From: Lentilactobacillus sunkii DSM 19904
GTDB lineage: Bacteria; Bacillota; Bacilli; Lactobacillales; Lactobacillaceae
DNA: 64,000 bases
Reading direction: 5' to 3'
Assembly: GCF_001435575.1 (NCBI RefSeq)
Contig: NZ_AZEA01000006.1
Span: 37,072 to 101,071, forward strand
This document shows, piece by piece, positions 27,002 to 36,284 of the stretch (the stretch's first letter is position 1; every line of letters starts with the position of its first letter). Made by a program: the position numbers and the translations under genes. The notes under the pieces are model-generated. The model saw only the letters and a list, made by a program, of their open reading frames with translations. It made no database searches and was not told the origin of the DNA.

Positions 27002-27267
27002 TTATCTCGGTCCATCAAATCGTGTTGGGTGATTTTTCCTTTCTCAGCTTCTTTAATAGATTTACGTAATACATCTTGATTTTCTTTTGAATAAAATGGA
27101 TCCGCCTTGATTTCGAATGGAATTTTTCCTTCATTAACAATCGCTTTTGAGAACATCGTAATTGCACTGGAATAGGTCAATCCCATGCTATTTAGCATCT
27201 CTTCTGTTTGTTTTTTTAGCTCAGGATCGATTCTTACAGAGACAGTTTCTTTCTTTTTTGTAAGCAT
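26998..27267 (-). CDS. Antitoxin, RelB/DinJ family
   Basis: 89 residues from ATG at 27267, with AGAGGTGAG just before it; an in-frame GTG at 27276 is less likely. The ribbon-helix-helix N-terminus KETVSVRIDPELKKQTEEML and the MGLTYSSAITMFSKAIV helix are typical of DinJ/RelB. The acidic/basic C-terminus would wrap the toxin. It represses its own promoter in known systems, and a perfect inverted repeat at 27281-27293 lies just upstream. It is paired with a YoeB toxin. Confidence 0.9.
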   Translation of the reverse strand: MLTKKKETVSVRIDPELKKQTEEMLNSMGLTYSSAITMFSKAIVNEGKIPFEIKADPFYSKENQDVLRKSIKEAEKGKITQHDLMDRDK

Positions 27268-27280
27268 ATGTCTCACCTCT

Positions 27281-27293
27281 TACAATTATTGTA
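27281..27293. promoter_or_regulatory. Candidate operator of the YoeB/DinJ locus
   Basis: TACAAT and ATTGTA are perfect 6-bp arms around one T. The TACAAT half can also serve as the minus-strand -10 box. Confidence 0.5.
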
Positions 27294-27367
27294 TTACATA
27301 TATTGGACGATGTACACAATTGTTTGCGTGCGGGATATTGGCCTTGCCTAATAAGAAAAACACTAAC

Positions 27368-28195
27368 TTAAGGATAAATCGTCTGACTATTCACATAAAA
27401 CTTCTTTCCACCAACATAATAGCGAACCGAAATTGTCACGCTGTCATCATACTTTTTATTTTGATCGGGATTGATAGTTGCCATGCGCTGATTGGTTTTT
27501 CTGATCTTAAGGCGATATCGGTTGTTGCCTTTCTTGTGGACATGATACATTGGCAACCCACTCACTTTGGATTTGGTATACAGATATGTGGAATTGCCTT
27601 TCTTCACTGCTTTTTGAACTTTGGCAGATGAGTGGGGACGGGGCATCTTGGTAACCCAATAATTATAACCGGTGAAGTATTCCAAGTAGCCGTCTTCAGT
27701 CACACGGAAACAGTTTTCGATTTTGTATTGTTGTCGCAGCGGGAAAGCCTTGTTGCCTTTCCAAACCAAGCCACCAAGGTCGCCAGTATAGGGCTGCTTA
27801 AAATATGATTGGTATTTTGGCGCGTGAACCTTTTTGAAATCTGATTTTTTCGCCCAAATTGCCTTGGTAATCGTAACATTATGCTTGGACTGGACGATTC
27901 CCTTGCGCAGATGCCAACTCAGATTATTCATATTGATCGTAATGTATGTTTTGTGTGACTTTGCGCTTTTGCCAAGGCTGCCGGACTTAAAAACGGTGCC
28001 TTTGGGGATCGTAATCTTCACGTTTTTATAGTGACTGTTGGTAGTGTGAATGGTCTTTTTAGTTTCCAAGTATTGATTTTTGGCGAGCTTGGTTAAATAT
28101 TGGTTGCTGGCATTGGTCGTTGTCGCGAAACCCAAAAGGGACAAGAATGTGATGCCGGCGATGAGAAATTGTTTTGTCATTTTAGTTGAAATCAT
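27368..28195 (-). CDS. Secreted protein of unknown function, family member 2
   Basis: 275 residues. ATG at 28195 is preceded by GGGGGG. Signal peptide to about residue 29 (FATTTNA-SNQ). The mature protein is basic and beta-rich. It shares motifs with two other proteins in the window: VKITIPKGT (about 60-68), RVTEDGYLEYF and VSGLP followed by RYRLKI. No wall anchor. It lies 13 bases after member 1 and is surely cotranscribed. I do not recognise a named domain; the basic repetitive style resembles lactobacillus surface-layer-associated proteins. Confidence 0.75.
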   Translation of the reverse strand: MISTKMTKQFLIAGITFLSLLGFATTTNASNQYLTKLAKNQYLETKKTIHTTNSHYKNVKITIPKGTVFKSGSLGKSAKSHKTYITINMNNLSWHLRKGIVQSKHNVTITKAIWAKKSDFKKVHAPKYQSYFKQPYTGDLGGLVWKGNKAFPLRQQYKIENCFRVTEDGYLEYFTGYNYWVTKMPRPHSSAKVQKAVKKGNSTYLYTKSKVSGLPMYHVHKKGNNRYRLKIRKTNQRMATINPDQNKKYDDSVTISVRYYVGGKKFYVNSQTIYP

Positions 28196-28208
28196 TGTCG
28201 GGCCCCCC

Positions 28209-29018
28209 TTATTTAAAAGTCGTCACGCTGTTATTTTCGTACCAGTCAACTTTACCAATCCGGTAAATCCAGTTGGTCATGATCTTTTTGACGTTATTAG
28301 TATTGGGAACGACCGTTACTGTCCCATTACCGGTGCTCTCAATTGTCAGTCGATAGGTGTGATGAGATTTTTTAACGAATGGCAGGCCACTGATCTTCGA
28401 TTTGAAAGTCAAGATGGTTTGACCGCTGACAATTGGGTGGTTGGCTTTAGTGACCTTCAAGCTGGCAGTTGGCTTTGGCGATACTTTGAAGGCAAACGGT
28501 GACTTGGCATAGTACTCCAGATAGCCATTGCTGGTGACCCTCAATCGAGTGCCGGAAGCAGTGGTGTAATCGGCTGGCAGCCGGTCTCCTCTCCACAGGT
28601 TGCCGGACTCAGTCCTTACCTTGTTTCGAGATTTATTGCCATCGGATTGGACTGCAAAGTAGCTTAAATAAACCGGCTTATGAATCTGCTTGAAGTTGTA
28701 TCCCTTGGCACGAAGCCAATGGGTGTAAATTCCCGACTGTTTTTGGCTCAACAGCGGCTTGCGGATGTTATAGCTCAGGCGCTCCACGTTGAGATCAACG
28801 TATTTATTGCCCTTGGCGTGCTTAATTCCGGCAACTTGGACGGTGGTTCCCTTGGGAATGGTAACCTTAACCTGCTTTTTACTATTATATGTAGTGATGG
28901 TGCGTTGCGTTTTCAGAAAGCTGTTTTTGATGACCGTGGCATGAGCTGGTTGGGTTTGAATGAAAGCTGTCCCAAACAGCACCAGTGTACTGAACATAAT
29001 TTTTGAAGTTAGTCGCAT
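28209..29018 (-). CDS. Secreted protein of unknown function, family member 1
   Basis: 269 residues, first gene of a two-gene operon, RBS AGGGGGA. Signal peptide to about residue 27 (QTQPAHA-TVI). The mature region repeats the family pattern: VKVTIPKGTTV, RVTSNGYLEYY, ISGLPFVKKS and YRLTIES. Strongly basic, with no cysteine, membrane anchor or LPXTG. No established family is recognised. Its paralogues lie immediately downstream and at 33491-34315. Confidence 0.75.
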   Translation of the reverse strand: MRLTSKIMFSTLVLFGTAFIQTQPAHATVIKNSFLKTQRTITTYNSKKQVKVTIPKGTTVQVAGIKHAKGNKYVDLNVERLSYNIRKPLLSQKQSGIYTHWLRAKGYNFKQIHKPVYLSYFAVQSDGNKSRNKVRTESGNLWRGDRLPADYTTASGTRLRVTSNGYLEYYAKSPFAFKVSPKPTASLKVTKANHPIVSGQTILTFKSKISGLPFVKKSHHTYRLTIESTGNGTVTVVPNTNNVKKIMTNWIYRIGKVDWYENNSVTTFK

Positions 29019-29064
29019 ATGTTTATCCCCCTTACATAAAATAATTGTAGCATTTTTGGCAATA

Positions 29065-29101
29065 AAAAAGTCGCTGAATCCAATTAGATCCAGCGACTTT
29101 C
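29065..29101 (-). terminator. Terminator of pgcA
   Basis: AAAGTCGCTG and CAGCGACTTT form a stem around AATCC/GATCC. The minus strand ends in TTTTTTATTG. Confidence 0.85.
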
Positions 29102-29111
29102 CATATTCAAA

Positions 29112-30857
29112 TTAGTTATTAATCAATTTATCAATCATCTTATCAACGGCATCCACGTAACTGGCAAGCTTCTTGTCAGCGGCGTCTTGACTCTTGTCGT
29201 CAACTTCCAGGTAGAACTTCACTTTAGGCTCAGTTCCTGAAGGACGAACGGCCAGCCATGTTTCGTCATCCAACCAGTACTTCAATACGTTGGATTTAGG
29301 CAGGTCAATGGCTGTCTTCTTACCATTCTGATCAGTTAATTCAGAAGACTGGTAGTCAGCGTGGCTCAATACTTTGTGACCGTTAAATTCGGTCAATGGG
29401 TTGTCGCGGAGTTCAGACATGATGTGAGCCATCTTGTCTTTACCGTCTAGGCCATCAAATTCTTTGGCGATGGTCTTTTCAGCGTAGTAACCGTACTTCT
29501 TGAACATTTCTTGGACGCCATCGTACAAAGTCTTGTTCTGGCTCTTGTAGTAAGCAGCAACTTCTGCCAGCAAGAGAACAGTTTGAATGGCATCCTTGTC
29601 ACGGACGAACGGCTTGATCAGGTAACCAAAACTCTCTTCAAAACCAAACAGGAAAGTGTGATCATGCTCAGTCTCATAGTGATGAATGGCTTCGGCAATA
29701 AACTTGAATCCGGTCAAAACGTTGTTGGTGGCAACACCGTATGATGCAGCAATCTTAGGTGCCAAATCGGTTGAAACAATTGATTTCACAATTGTTCCGT
29801 CAGCTGGCAGGTCGCCGGCTTTTTTCTTGGCTGCCAAAATGTAGTTCAATAGAACACTGGCAATTTGGTTACCGCTTAACAGCTGGTAACTGCCGTCAGG
29901 TTGACGAACAGCACAGCCTAGACGGTCGGCATCAGGATCTGAAGCAATCAAGACATCGGCTGAAATCTTCTTGCCGAGCTTGGTTGCCAAGTCAAATGCT
30001 TGTGGGAATTCGGGATTTGGAAATGGTGTTGTTGGAAATTCGGGATCGGCAATGGTTTGTTCCGGCACAACGACATAATTCTTGAAGCCGGCCTCTTCCA
30101 AGGCACGACGGGCGATGACTTTACCGGTACCGTGAAGTGGTGAGTAAACGAACTTCATATTGGCACCGACGTTCTTAATGAGGTCCAAATCAATATTAAC
30201 GGTCTTAACCTTGGCAAGATAGGCTTGATCAACGGCCTCACCAATCAAGTTCATGATTTTGGCTTCACGCAGGTCTTGTTCCGGCGTAACATTGATGGCG
30301 AATAAGTCACTGTTCTTACGAATGTATGAAGTGATCAAATCAGATTCCTTTGGTGGCATCTGACCGCCGTCTTGGCCATAAATTTTAAAGCCGTTATATT
30401 GCTTTGGATTATGGCTGGCAGTAATCATGATCCCGGCATAGGTATTCAGATGACGAACAGCAAATGAGAGTTCAGGGGTAGGGCGAATGTCGTCGAAGAC
30501 AAAGGTTGGAATGTGGTGATAACCCAATACCTTGGCAGATTCATGAGCAAATTCTTTTGAATGGTAACGTGAGTCGAAGCTGATCGCAACCCCGCGTTTT
30601 CTGGTTGCTTCATCTAAAGTATCCATGAATGAAGCCAATCCTTCGGCAGCTTGGCGAACAGTGTAGATGTTCATCCGGTTGGTTCCGGCACCAAGCACAC
30701 CCCGCATTCCGGCAGTTCCAAATGAAAGGACTGTTCCAAATGCATCGGTTGTTTTATCTGAATCATTTTTCATTTTATTTAAATCAAGCACAAGATTTTC
30801 TGGTAAATTAGGTTGTTTAACCCATTGTTGGTAAGCGTCTTTAATTTTGTCGTCCAC
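29112..30857 (-). CDS. pgcA: Phosphoglucomutase/phosphomannomutase (alpha-PGM)
   Basis: 581 residues from GTG at 30857, with AGGAGG eight bases upstream. Interconverts glucose 6-phosphate and glucose 1-phosphate for UDP-glucose and wall or exopolysaccharide precursors. Active-site serine loop TASHNPKQYNGFK, metal loop SDPDADRLG, sugar loop FGFEESFGY and phosphate loop RPSGTEPKVKFY are all present. Length equals B. subtilis PgcA. It is divergent from a LacI-family regulator. Confidence 0.94.
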   Translation of the reverse strand: MDDKIKDAYQQWVKQPNLPENLVLDLNKMKNDSDKTTDAFGTVLSFGTAGMRGVLGAGTNRMNIYTVRQAAEGLASFMDTLDEATRKRGVAISFDSRYHSKEFAHESAKVLGYHHIPTFVFDDIRPTPELSFAVRHLNTYAGIMITASHNPKQYNGFKIYGQDGGQMPPKESDLITSYIRKNSDLFAINVTPEQDLREAKIMNLIGEAVDQAYLAKVKTVNIDLDLIKNVGANMKFVYSPLHGTGKVIARRALEEAGFKNYVVVPEQTIADPEFPTTPFPNPEFPQAFDLATKLGKKISADVLIASDPDADRLGCAVRQPDGSYQLLSGNQIASVLLNYILAAKKKAGDLPADGTIVKSIVSTDLAPKIAASYGVATNNVLTGFKFIAEAIHHYETEHDHTFLFGFEESFGYLIKPFVRDKDAIQTVLLLAEVAAYYKSQNKTLYDGVQEMFKKYGYYAEKTIAKEFDGLDGKDKMAHIMSELRDNPLTEFNGHKVLSHADYQSSELTDQNGKKTAIDLPKSNVLKYWLDDETWLAVRPSGTEPKVKFYLEVDDKSQDAADKKLASYVDAVDKMIDKLINN

Positions 30858-30957
30858 GACATGACCCTCCTTATATTTAAAATCAACTTAATTATAGAAA
30901 TTTACCAGGCATCCGTCAATAAGTTTACTAGCCAAAAACGTTAATATAACGGAATAT

Positions 30958-31010
30958 CCTTGACATATCAAGGTAAAGAACATATATTTATTTTAGTAAA
31001 TTAACTAAAA
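30958..31010. promoter_or_regulatory. Inverted repeats in pgcA/lacI intergenic region
   Basis: CCTTGA-CATA-TCAAGG at 30958-30973, and a perfect TTTTAGT...ACTAAAA pair at 30991-31010 with a 6-base spacer. The second resembles GalR/LacI operators and lies 48 bases before the regulator gene, so autoregulation is likely. Confidence 0.5.
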
Positions 31011-31057
31011 CGATTTGACACATAAAACAGGCATTTATTTCACGGAGGGGTGAGATC

Positions 31058-32065
31058 ATGGCAACAATCAAGGATATTGCGCGTAAAGCCGGGGTTTCGA
31101 TCACCACGGTTTCACGAGTATTGAATTATGATAAATCATTATCTGTCAGTGACCTGACTCGTAAGAAGATTTTTCAGGCTGCAGAGGCGTTAGATTACAC
31201 AAAAAAGAAACGGTCGAGTTCCACAAGGGACAGTATCGCAGTTGTTGAGTGGTACACAGAGCAACAGGAACTTGATGATTTATATTACTTATCAATCCGA
31301 ATGGGTGTTGAGAAGCAGGCGGAGCGTTACCATTACAAGGTTAAACGCTACTTTGCCGGTGACGCATTAACCGGAACTTCTGACATTAAAGGAATTGTCG
31401 CGATTGGCAAATTCAGTGATGAGCAGATTCAAGAAATGCAACAGGTCACGGACAACGTCGTCTTCGTTGATTTCGACACTTTGGCAAAAGGGCATGACTG
31501 TGTCGTCACCGACTTTGATAATTCTACCAAGTCAGTTCTAAATTACTTCATTCAAAACGGCTTGAAGCGAATTGGCATGATTTCTGGAGTCGAATATAGC
31601 AGTGACCACCAACTAAAGATCACTGATCACCGATTTGACGTGTTTAAAAATTATCTACAGAAGCGCTCTTTATACGATCCAGCTAATGTGTTTGTGGCCG
31701 ACTACACCCTGCAGTCAAGTTATGACTTGGTCGATAAAGCACTGAAGAGCTCTAAAGAAAGCTTTCCCAACGCACTGTTTGTTTCCAATGATGCAATGGC
31801 AATTGGGGCGTTAAAAGCTCTCAATGAGAATGACGTCAAAGTTCCGAATGATGTCAGCTTGGTCAGCTTCAACGATACCGCTGTGGCCAAATATGTCATT
31901 CCATCATTGACTGCGGTCAAAGTTAACACTGGTAAAATGGGGGAAGTTGCGGTCCGACTGTTGGAGATGGTGGATGCCAATCCGGATGGTGAGGAACACA
32001 CACCAGAAAAAGTGGTAGTGGCAACCAAGTTGAATGAACGTGAGAGTGTCCGTAAATTAAAATGA
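31058..32065 (+). CDS. LacI/GalR family transcriptional regulator
   Basis: 335 residues; RBS CGGAGGGG. N-terminal helix-turn-helix ATIKDIARKAGVSITTVSRVLNY (quoted in part as DIARKAGVS and TTVSRVL), then a periplasmic-binding-like effector domain with VSNDAMAIGAL and LVSFNDTAVAKYV. The group resembles GalR/EbgR. It is divergent from pgcA, which points to a sugar effector, but the ligand is not evident. Confidence 0.9.
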   Translation: MATIKDIARKAGVSITTVSRVLNYDKSLSVSDLTRKKIFQAAEALDYTKKKRSSSTRDSIAVVEWYTEQQELDDLYYLSIRMGVEKQAERYHYKVKRYFAGDALTGTSDIKGIVAIGKFSDEQIQEMQQVTDNVVFVDFDTLAKGHDCVVTDFDNSTKSVLNYFIQNGLKRIGMISGVEYSSDHQLKITDHRFDVFKNYLQKRSLYDPANVFVADYTLQSSYDLVDKALKSSKESFPNALFVSNDAMAIGALKALNENDVKVPNDVSLVSFNDTAVAKYVIPSLTAVKVNTGKMGEVAVRLLEMVDANPDGEEHTPEKVVVATKLNERESVRKLK

Positions 32066-32070
32066 AAAAT

Positions 32071-32114
32071 AAATAGGACTACGGCAGAAGTGATTTTGTC
32101 GCAGTCCTATATTT
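32071..32114. terminator. Bidirectional terminator
   Basis: AAATAGGACTaCG pairs with CGcAGTCCTATATTT between the convergent LacI-family and DegV genes. Confidence 0.75.
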
Positions 32115-32122
32115 GTTAACAC

Positions 32123-32962
32123 TTATCCAAGCAAATAGGTAACCCCAGTTGATTCCCGACCAATAAACGTGGTCATTTCTGGATTTGTCGGAACAATGGA
32201 GATTGGTACGAATGGAAATTCGTTGGTCAGCATGTCCCTTAGAAATTCAGCACGGACCGAGGTTCCTGAATGCAGGATACTTAACTTAACAATGCAGTCA
32301 TCATGCATCAGTCGAAATTGATTTTTCCAAAATTCATTCAGTGACTCATCCTTCGAACCATGGGCCAGTAAATGAAAATCATTATCTTTGAAATTAAGCA
32401 TGTAAGCTGTGTTGGCATGTTTACCCAAGAACCCTTGGAGCTTGCTGATGATGCGGTTGTTGACGATCTGCTGGTTGTTGCGTACTGAAAAGAAGATTCT
32501 GGTATTGTCGCGGATCTTTGCCATCTGTGGCAAAATCTCTGTAATTGATTGGTTTTTGGTTACCAGTTGGCCAGCCTTCAAAACCTGATAGGCTAATCCT
32601 GCTGCGGTCACCCGACTGTTAACCACCGTCACCTCACTGGTGGATTTGCTGGCAGCAGTTTTGGCGTTATTATAAGAAGATGATAGTTTATCACTCAAGT
32701 GAATGGATAGAATCTGGCTGCCATCTTCTCCAAGTTCATTAAAAATTTTAGTTAGTTCGGCTACGGAAATATCGCCAATAATTGGTTTGTTTTTACAAGA
32801 ATCAAATAGTTGAAGAAACTTTTCACTGCTGATCTTATTGACGTAACCGAAGACTTTTCCATCCATTAGAATTGGCGGATTCAACACATGAATCCCATAA
32901 GTCTGGATGTCAGCATTTGCGATGTGTGCCGCCGAGTCTGTTACAATTTTTATATTTTTCAT
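32123..32962 (-). CDS. DegV family protein (2)
   Basis: 279 residues from ATG at 32962, with GGGGGTG upstream; a GTG at 32971 is possible. DegV fold: MKNIKIVTDSAAHI, HLSDKLSSSYNNA, and the late GRESTGVTYLLG. It is more divergent than the first DegV protein; in particular the LPTTAQ motif is replaced by KPIIGDISVAEL. Fatty-acid binding is inferred from family. Confidence 0.82.
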   Translation of the reverse strand: MKNIKIVTDSAAHIANADIQTYGIHVLNPPILMDGKVFGYVNKISSEKFLQLFDSCKNKPIIGDISVAELTKIFNELGEDGSQILSIHLSDKLSSSYNNAKTAASKSTSEVTVVNSRVTAAGLAYQVLKAGQLVTKNQSITEILPQMAKIRDNTRIFFSVRNNQQIVNNRIISKLQGFLGKHANTAYMLNFKDNDFHLLAHGSKDESLNEFWKNQFRLMHDDCIVKLSILHSGTSVRAEFLRDMLTNEFPFVPISIVPTNPEMTTFIGRESTGVTYLLG

Positions 32963-33099
32963 CTCATTCACCCCCGAAACCAAAAATTCATCTACACTAT
33001 TATTGTATAGTATAAGTTAGTATAATTGTTATGTTTATGAAAAGATTAGATTTTAATTCTAACTTTATTCATAATTTAGTCACGAAAGGTGTGATTCAC

Positions 33100-33414
33100 A
33101 TGAAAGGCAAGTACGAGGTCAATCAATATATCGGGGTGCCTTTGGAAACGGACGACTCTGGAAATTACCAAATTAAGCTGGATGAATCCGGTGATTTTAA
33201 ATTACATAGTTGGCGAACAGGTAAGCATACCAAGGGCAAGTTCAAGAAGGTTGGTCAAATTTTTATCACTGAAAACAACTTGATGGTCGGTATTATCAAG
33301 GCCATCCCGGTTGCCTTTAAAGATCGCCATGATTATACGCCGCTTCAGCGGTTTACCAGCGAATATGTATCGGATGAAGTGTTGAAGACAGGGGAGAGGA
33401 AATTAACTGACTAA
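33100..33414 (+). CDS. Small hypothetical protein
   Basis: 104 residues. ATG at 33100 is chosen over an earlier in-frame ATG because GAAAGGTG precedes it. The protein is soluble and basic, beta-rich (YEVNQYIGVPLE; KGKFKKVGQIFITE), and unrecognised. It lies between the divergent DegV gene and the third secreted protein gene; the 76-base gap to the latter would allow cotranscription. Confidence 0.6.
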   Translation: MKGKYEVNQYIGVPLETDDSGNYQIKLDESGDFKLHSWRTGKHTKGKFKKVGQIFITENNLMVGIIKAIPVAFKDRHDYTPLQRFTSEYVSDEVLKTGERKLTD

Positions 33415-33490
33415 ACATTTCACCCTTTTAGATAATATTATGAAGTGTTTATTGGTTGAGATCGATAATGGTTTTGGGGAGGGATGTTCC

Positions 33491-34315
33491 ATGGCTAAAA
33501 TTACATTAATGCTTAGAAATATAATGATTATTGTGGGCATTATCATAATTGGGTTAACGGTAATGCCATCTAAAGTCCAAGCATACAGCAATCTTGGAGA
33601 TAATATAAACATAGATTACGTTAAGCTAAAGCGGCCAATGTTCACCGGTTATTATACGAAGGTTAGCGGGCACAAAGGCCACCGGATTATTACACCGAAG
33701 GGAACCATTATGCAGGTGTTGGGGTCTTCAGCCAACACAGTTGGTTTGAGCTATGGGTTAATCAGTTATCAAAAGCAACAGCACATTTATAAGCCGACTC
33801 ATCCTGCGAATTACAACACGCCTCATTACAATACCAAACATTTCACACCGTATAAGCTCAAACTCCCAGTTCGGGGTCTCCCTTTGCAGAGCGGCATAGG
33901 ATACACTAATTCGAAAAATGACAATTACAAACCAATCTTTTACATCACAATGGACGGATATCTGCAATATTATTCTAATGCCCGTTTAAAGCATTACGAT
34001 GTTAAAAATATTTTCGAGTCAAAGTCAGGTTCTCAGTATGAAAATCCGCTCTGGCGGATAAAGCCAACAACCAGCGTAAAAGTTAATCATTTTAAGACCA
34101 TTGGCAAGACATCCTATGTGTACTACAAGAAACCGATAAGAGGTCTGAGTGAAAAGAAAGTTTCTTCGAAGTATTATCGATTGTCTATCAGAAAAGGAAT
34201 TAACGAGAGTGAATCTTGGCACTACGGAGATTCAACTTGGACTGTTTGGTGGACTACTTACACTGTTGGTGACCGACCATTTTATTTTATTCGTGAACAG
34301 GAAGCAGATAGCTAA
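33491..34315 (+). CDS. Secreted protein of unknown function, family member 3
   Basis: 274 residues from ATG at 33491, with GGGGAGGG 7-14 bases upstream. Signal peptide to about residue 33 (PSKVQA-YSN). It carries the same ordered motifs as the proteins at 27368 and 28209: RIITPKGT, ITMDGYLQYY, SVKVNHF, IRGLSEKKVS and YYRLSIRKG. It is on the opposite strand, 4.5 kb away, and more diverged than the other two are from each other. Function unknown. Confidence 0.72.
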   Translation: MAKITLMLRNIMIIVGIIIIGLTVMPSKVQAYSNLGDNINIDYVKLKRPMFTGYYTKVSGHKGHRIITPKGTIMQVLGSSANTVGLSYGLISYQKQQHIYKPTHPANYNTPHYNTKHFTPYKLKLPVRGLPLQSGIGYTNSKNDNYKPIFYITMDGYLQYYSNARLKHYDVKNIFESKSGSQYENPLWRIKPTTSVKVNHFKTIGKTSYVYYKKPIRGLSEKKVSSKYYRLSIRKGINESESWHYGDSTWTVWWTTYTVGDRPFYFIREQEADS

Positions 34316-34348
34316 GGAGCTTTTTGCAGTGGATCATAGACAAAATAG

Positions 34349-34388
34349 TAGGAGGACTTCACAAAAGTGAAATTCTCCTCTTATTTTT
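34349..34388 (+). terminator. Terminator of secreted protein 3 gene
   Basis: AGGAGgaCTTCAC pairs with GTGAAattCTCCT around AAAA and is followed by CTTATTTTTT. Confidence 0.65.
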
Positions 34389-34413
34389 TCATATCTACAT
34401 AAGCAATTCGAAG

Positions 34414-36216
34414 TTAGAAACCGCCTTGACTGTTTTCACCATTATTGGAAGAAAGACCAAATTCTGACAAAAATTCGGCAAATAGTTTCAAGTCCTGTGC
34501 TTCATAACGTTTCTTGAAGGTGTCAATTTCATCGTTATCGAATTTTTCAGGATCCAGCTTAAGATTTTCAACTGGAATTGGTCGATCCCCTGAGATAACT
34601 GCGTCGATTAGGACCGGCTTATCTTTGGCGATTTCCTTTGCTTTTTCGAATATGCCTGCAAGATCTTCAATCTTGGTTACCCTAAATCCCTTCATATTAA
34701 CCGCTTCAGCAACTTTGCTAAAGTCAATATCATCGAACTCAACACCGATATAATCGTTTTGATTGGTGTCTTCCTGCTCGTCTTTGATAAAGCCATATTG
34801 CTGATTGGTGAAAATCACGTTAATTGCGGGTAAATGATATTGAACTTGAGTTACCAGATCCTGCATAGTCATCGAAGCACCGCCATCACCAGCAAGGTTG
34901 AAGACTTGGCGGTTGGGATAATCCAGCTTTGCTGCGATCGCCCCTGGAATGCTGACACCCATCGTTGCAAATAGATTTGAGGTGAAGTGGCGATTCTTTG
35001 GTGTTAATTTCAAGTGACGGTTGGCATTAAGATTGATATCACCAACATCAATCGAGAAAATCGCATCGTCTTCAGCAATATCATTAATTGCTTTGAGCAC
35101 TTGATAAGCTTGTAATTGACCAAATTGTTTGTTCTCCAGCATTGAAAGATAATCTCGCCAATTTTGGATGTTGGCAATATTTGCCTGCCACCAAGGCGAT
35201 TCCTGTCGTTCTTCTACTTGACTGATAATTTCCTTTAGCGCCAATTTGGCATCGGCTAAAATGGCAATGTCAGCTTCATGACGTTTACCCAATTTTGATG
35301 GATCAATGTCGATTTGGAGAAAATGAGTTGTGTTTTTGAAGGCATTTGAGACCTCTGCAAACGGATAATTGTTTCCAATGAACACAACCGTATCTGCCTC
35401 GGAAAGGGCTTCGTTTGCCGGCTTTTGAGCAACCCGATTTGCCGACCCCAAGTAAGCCTGATAACTGTCCGGAACAATCGACTTCGCTGGATAAGTACTC
35501 AGAAGCGGAATCTTCAATTTTTGACTTAATTCGACCAGTTCATCACCGGCACCAGTTGCACCGATGCCGTAGTAGACAACCGGGCGCTTTGCGGCGACAA
35601 GCTGCTGAGCCAAGTCGCTTAATAAGCTTGGATCAGGCTGTGGCAGCAAAGGCTTTTGGTGGCTCGATGCCGAAGCATACCAATCACTTTGCTCGATTTC
35701 CTGCCATGGCAGGTCCACCGGAATTTGGACAACCGATACAGCAGAGTTGGCATATGCGCGGCGAATGGCTTCATCGATAACATGAGGGAGTGTTTTTGCA
35801 CTGACAGCAGTCACGTTATACGAACCTACGTCGGCATAAATTGGGTTCTCGTTCATTTCCTGGAAGGTATCCATATTCATTCCGGATGTCCCAAATTGAC
35901 CAACTAAAGCTAATACGGGCACATGATCTTCACGAGCATCGTATAAACCGTTTAATAAATGTGTTCCACCAGGTCCGGCTGAGCCAAAACAAACCCCGAT
36001 CTTACCGGTTAGTTTTGCATCGGCCGCTGCGGCCATTGCGCCAACTTCTTCATGACGAACCTGAATATAGTGGATCCGATCCTTTTCTGCGTCAAGTGCA
36101 TCCATCACCGAGTTAAAAGAGCCCCCTGGAATTCCGTAAAGATGGTCGACTCCCCAAGCCTCCAGAATCTTAACTAGTGCAACCCCTGCAGTAATTGTTG
36201 ATGTTTTATCAGCCAA
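34414..36216 (-). CDS. pox: Pyruvate oxidase (ThDP, FAD)
   Basis: 600 residues from TTG at 36216, supported by AAGGAG ten bases upstream; the longer open frame to 36273 has no ribosome site. It reads closely like L. plantarum PoxB across its length: HLYGIPGGS, RHEEVGAMAAAADAKLTGK (catalytic Glu), CFGSAGPGGTHL, FGTSGMNMDTFQEMNEN and the ThDP motif AGDGGASMTMQDL. It turns pyruvate, phosphate and oxygen into acetyl phosphate, CO2 and hydrogen peroxide. Acetate kinase can then draw ATP. It has its own promoter and an 18-bp palindrome, although a TPP-riboswitch operon lies directly upstream. Confidence 0.95.
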   Translation of the reverse strand: MADKTSTITAGVALVKILEAWGVDHLYGIPGGSFNSVMDALDAEKDRIHYIQVRHEEVGAMAAAADAKLTGKIGVCFGSAGPGGTHLLNGLYDAREDHVPVLALVGQFGTSGMNMDTFQEMNENPIYADVGSYNVTAVSAKTLPHVIDEAIRRAYANSAVSVVQIPVDLPWQEIEQSDWYASASSHQKPLLPQPDPSLLSDLAQQLVAAKRPVVYYGIGATGAGDELVELSQKLKIPLLSTYPAKSIVPDSYQAYLGSANRVAQKPANEALSEADTVVFIGNNYPFAEVSNAFKNTTHFLQIDIDPSKLGKRHEADIAILADAKLALKEIISQVEERQESPWWQANIANIQNWRDYLSMLENKQFGQLQAYQVLKAINDIAEDDAIFSIDVGDINLNANRHLKLTPKNRHFTSNLFATMGVSIPGAIAAKLDYPNRQVFNLAGDGGASMTMQDLVTQVQYHLPAINVIFTNQQYGFIKDEQEDTNQNDYIGVEFDDIDFSKVAEAVNMKGFRVTKIEDLAGIFEKAKEIAKDKPVLIDAVISGDRPIPVENLKLDPEKFDNDEIDTFKKRYEAQDLKLFAEFLSEFGLSSNNGENSQGGF

Positions 36217-36259
36217 TCCTATGCATCTCCTTAAATTCTCTTGAGCAACAGCTTGCAAT

Positions 36260-36277
36260 TTAATTGTGCACAATTAA
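36260..36277. promoter_or_regulatory. Perfect 18-bp palindrome at pox transcription start
   Basis: TTAATTGTGCACAATTAA is fully self-complementary and sits directly downstream of the pox -10 box, so a repressor bound there would block initiation. The ATTGTGCACAAT core resembles MarR-type operators (inference). Confidence 0.65.
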
Positions 36278-36284
36278 TAATTTA

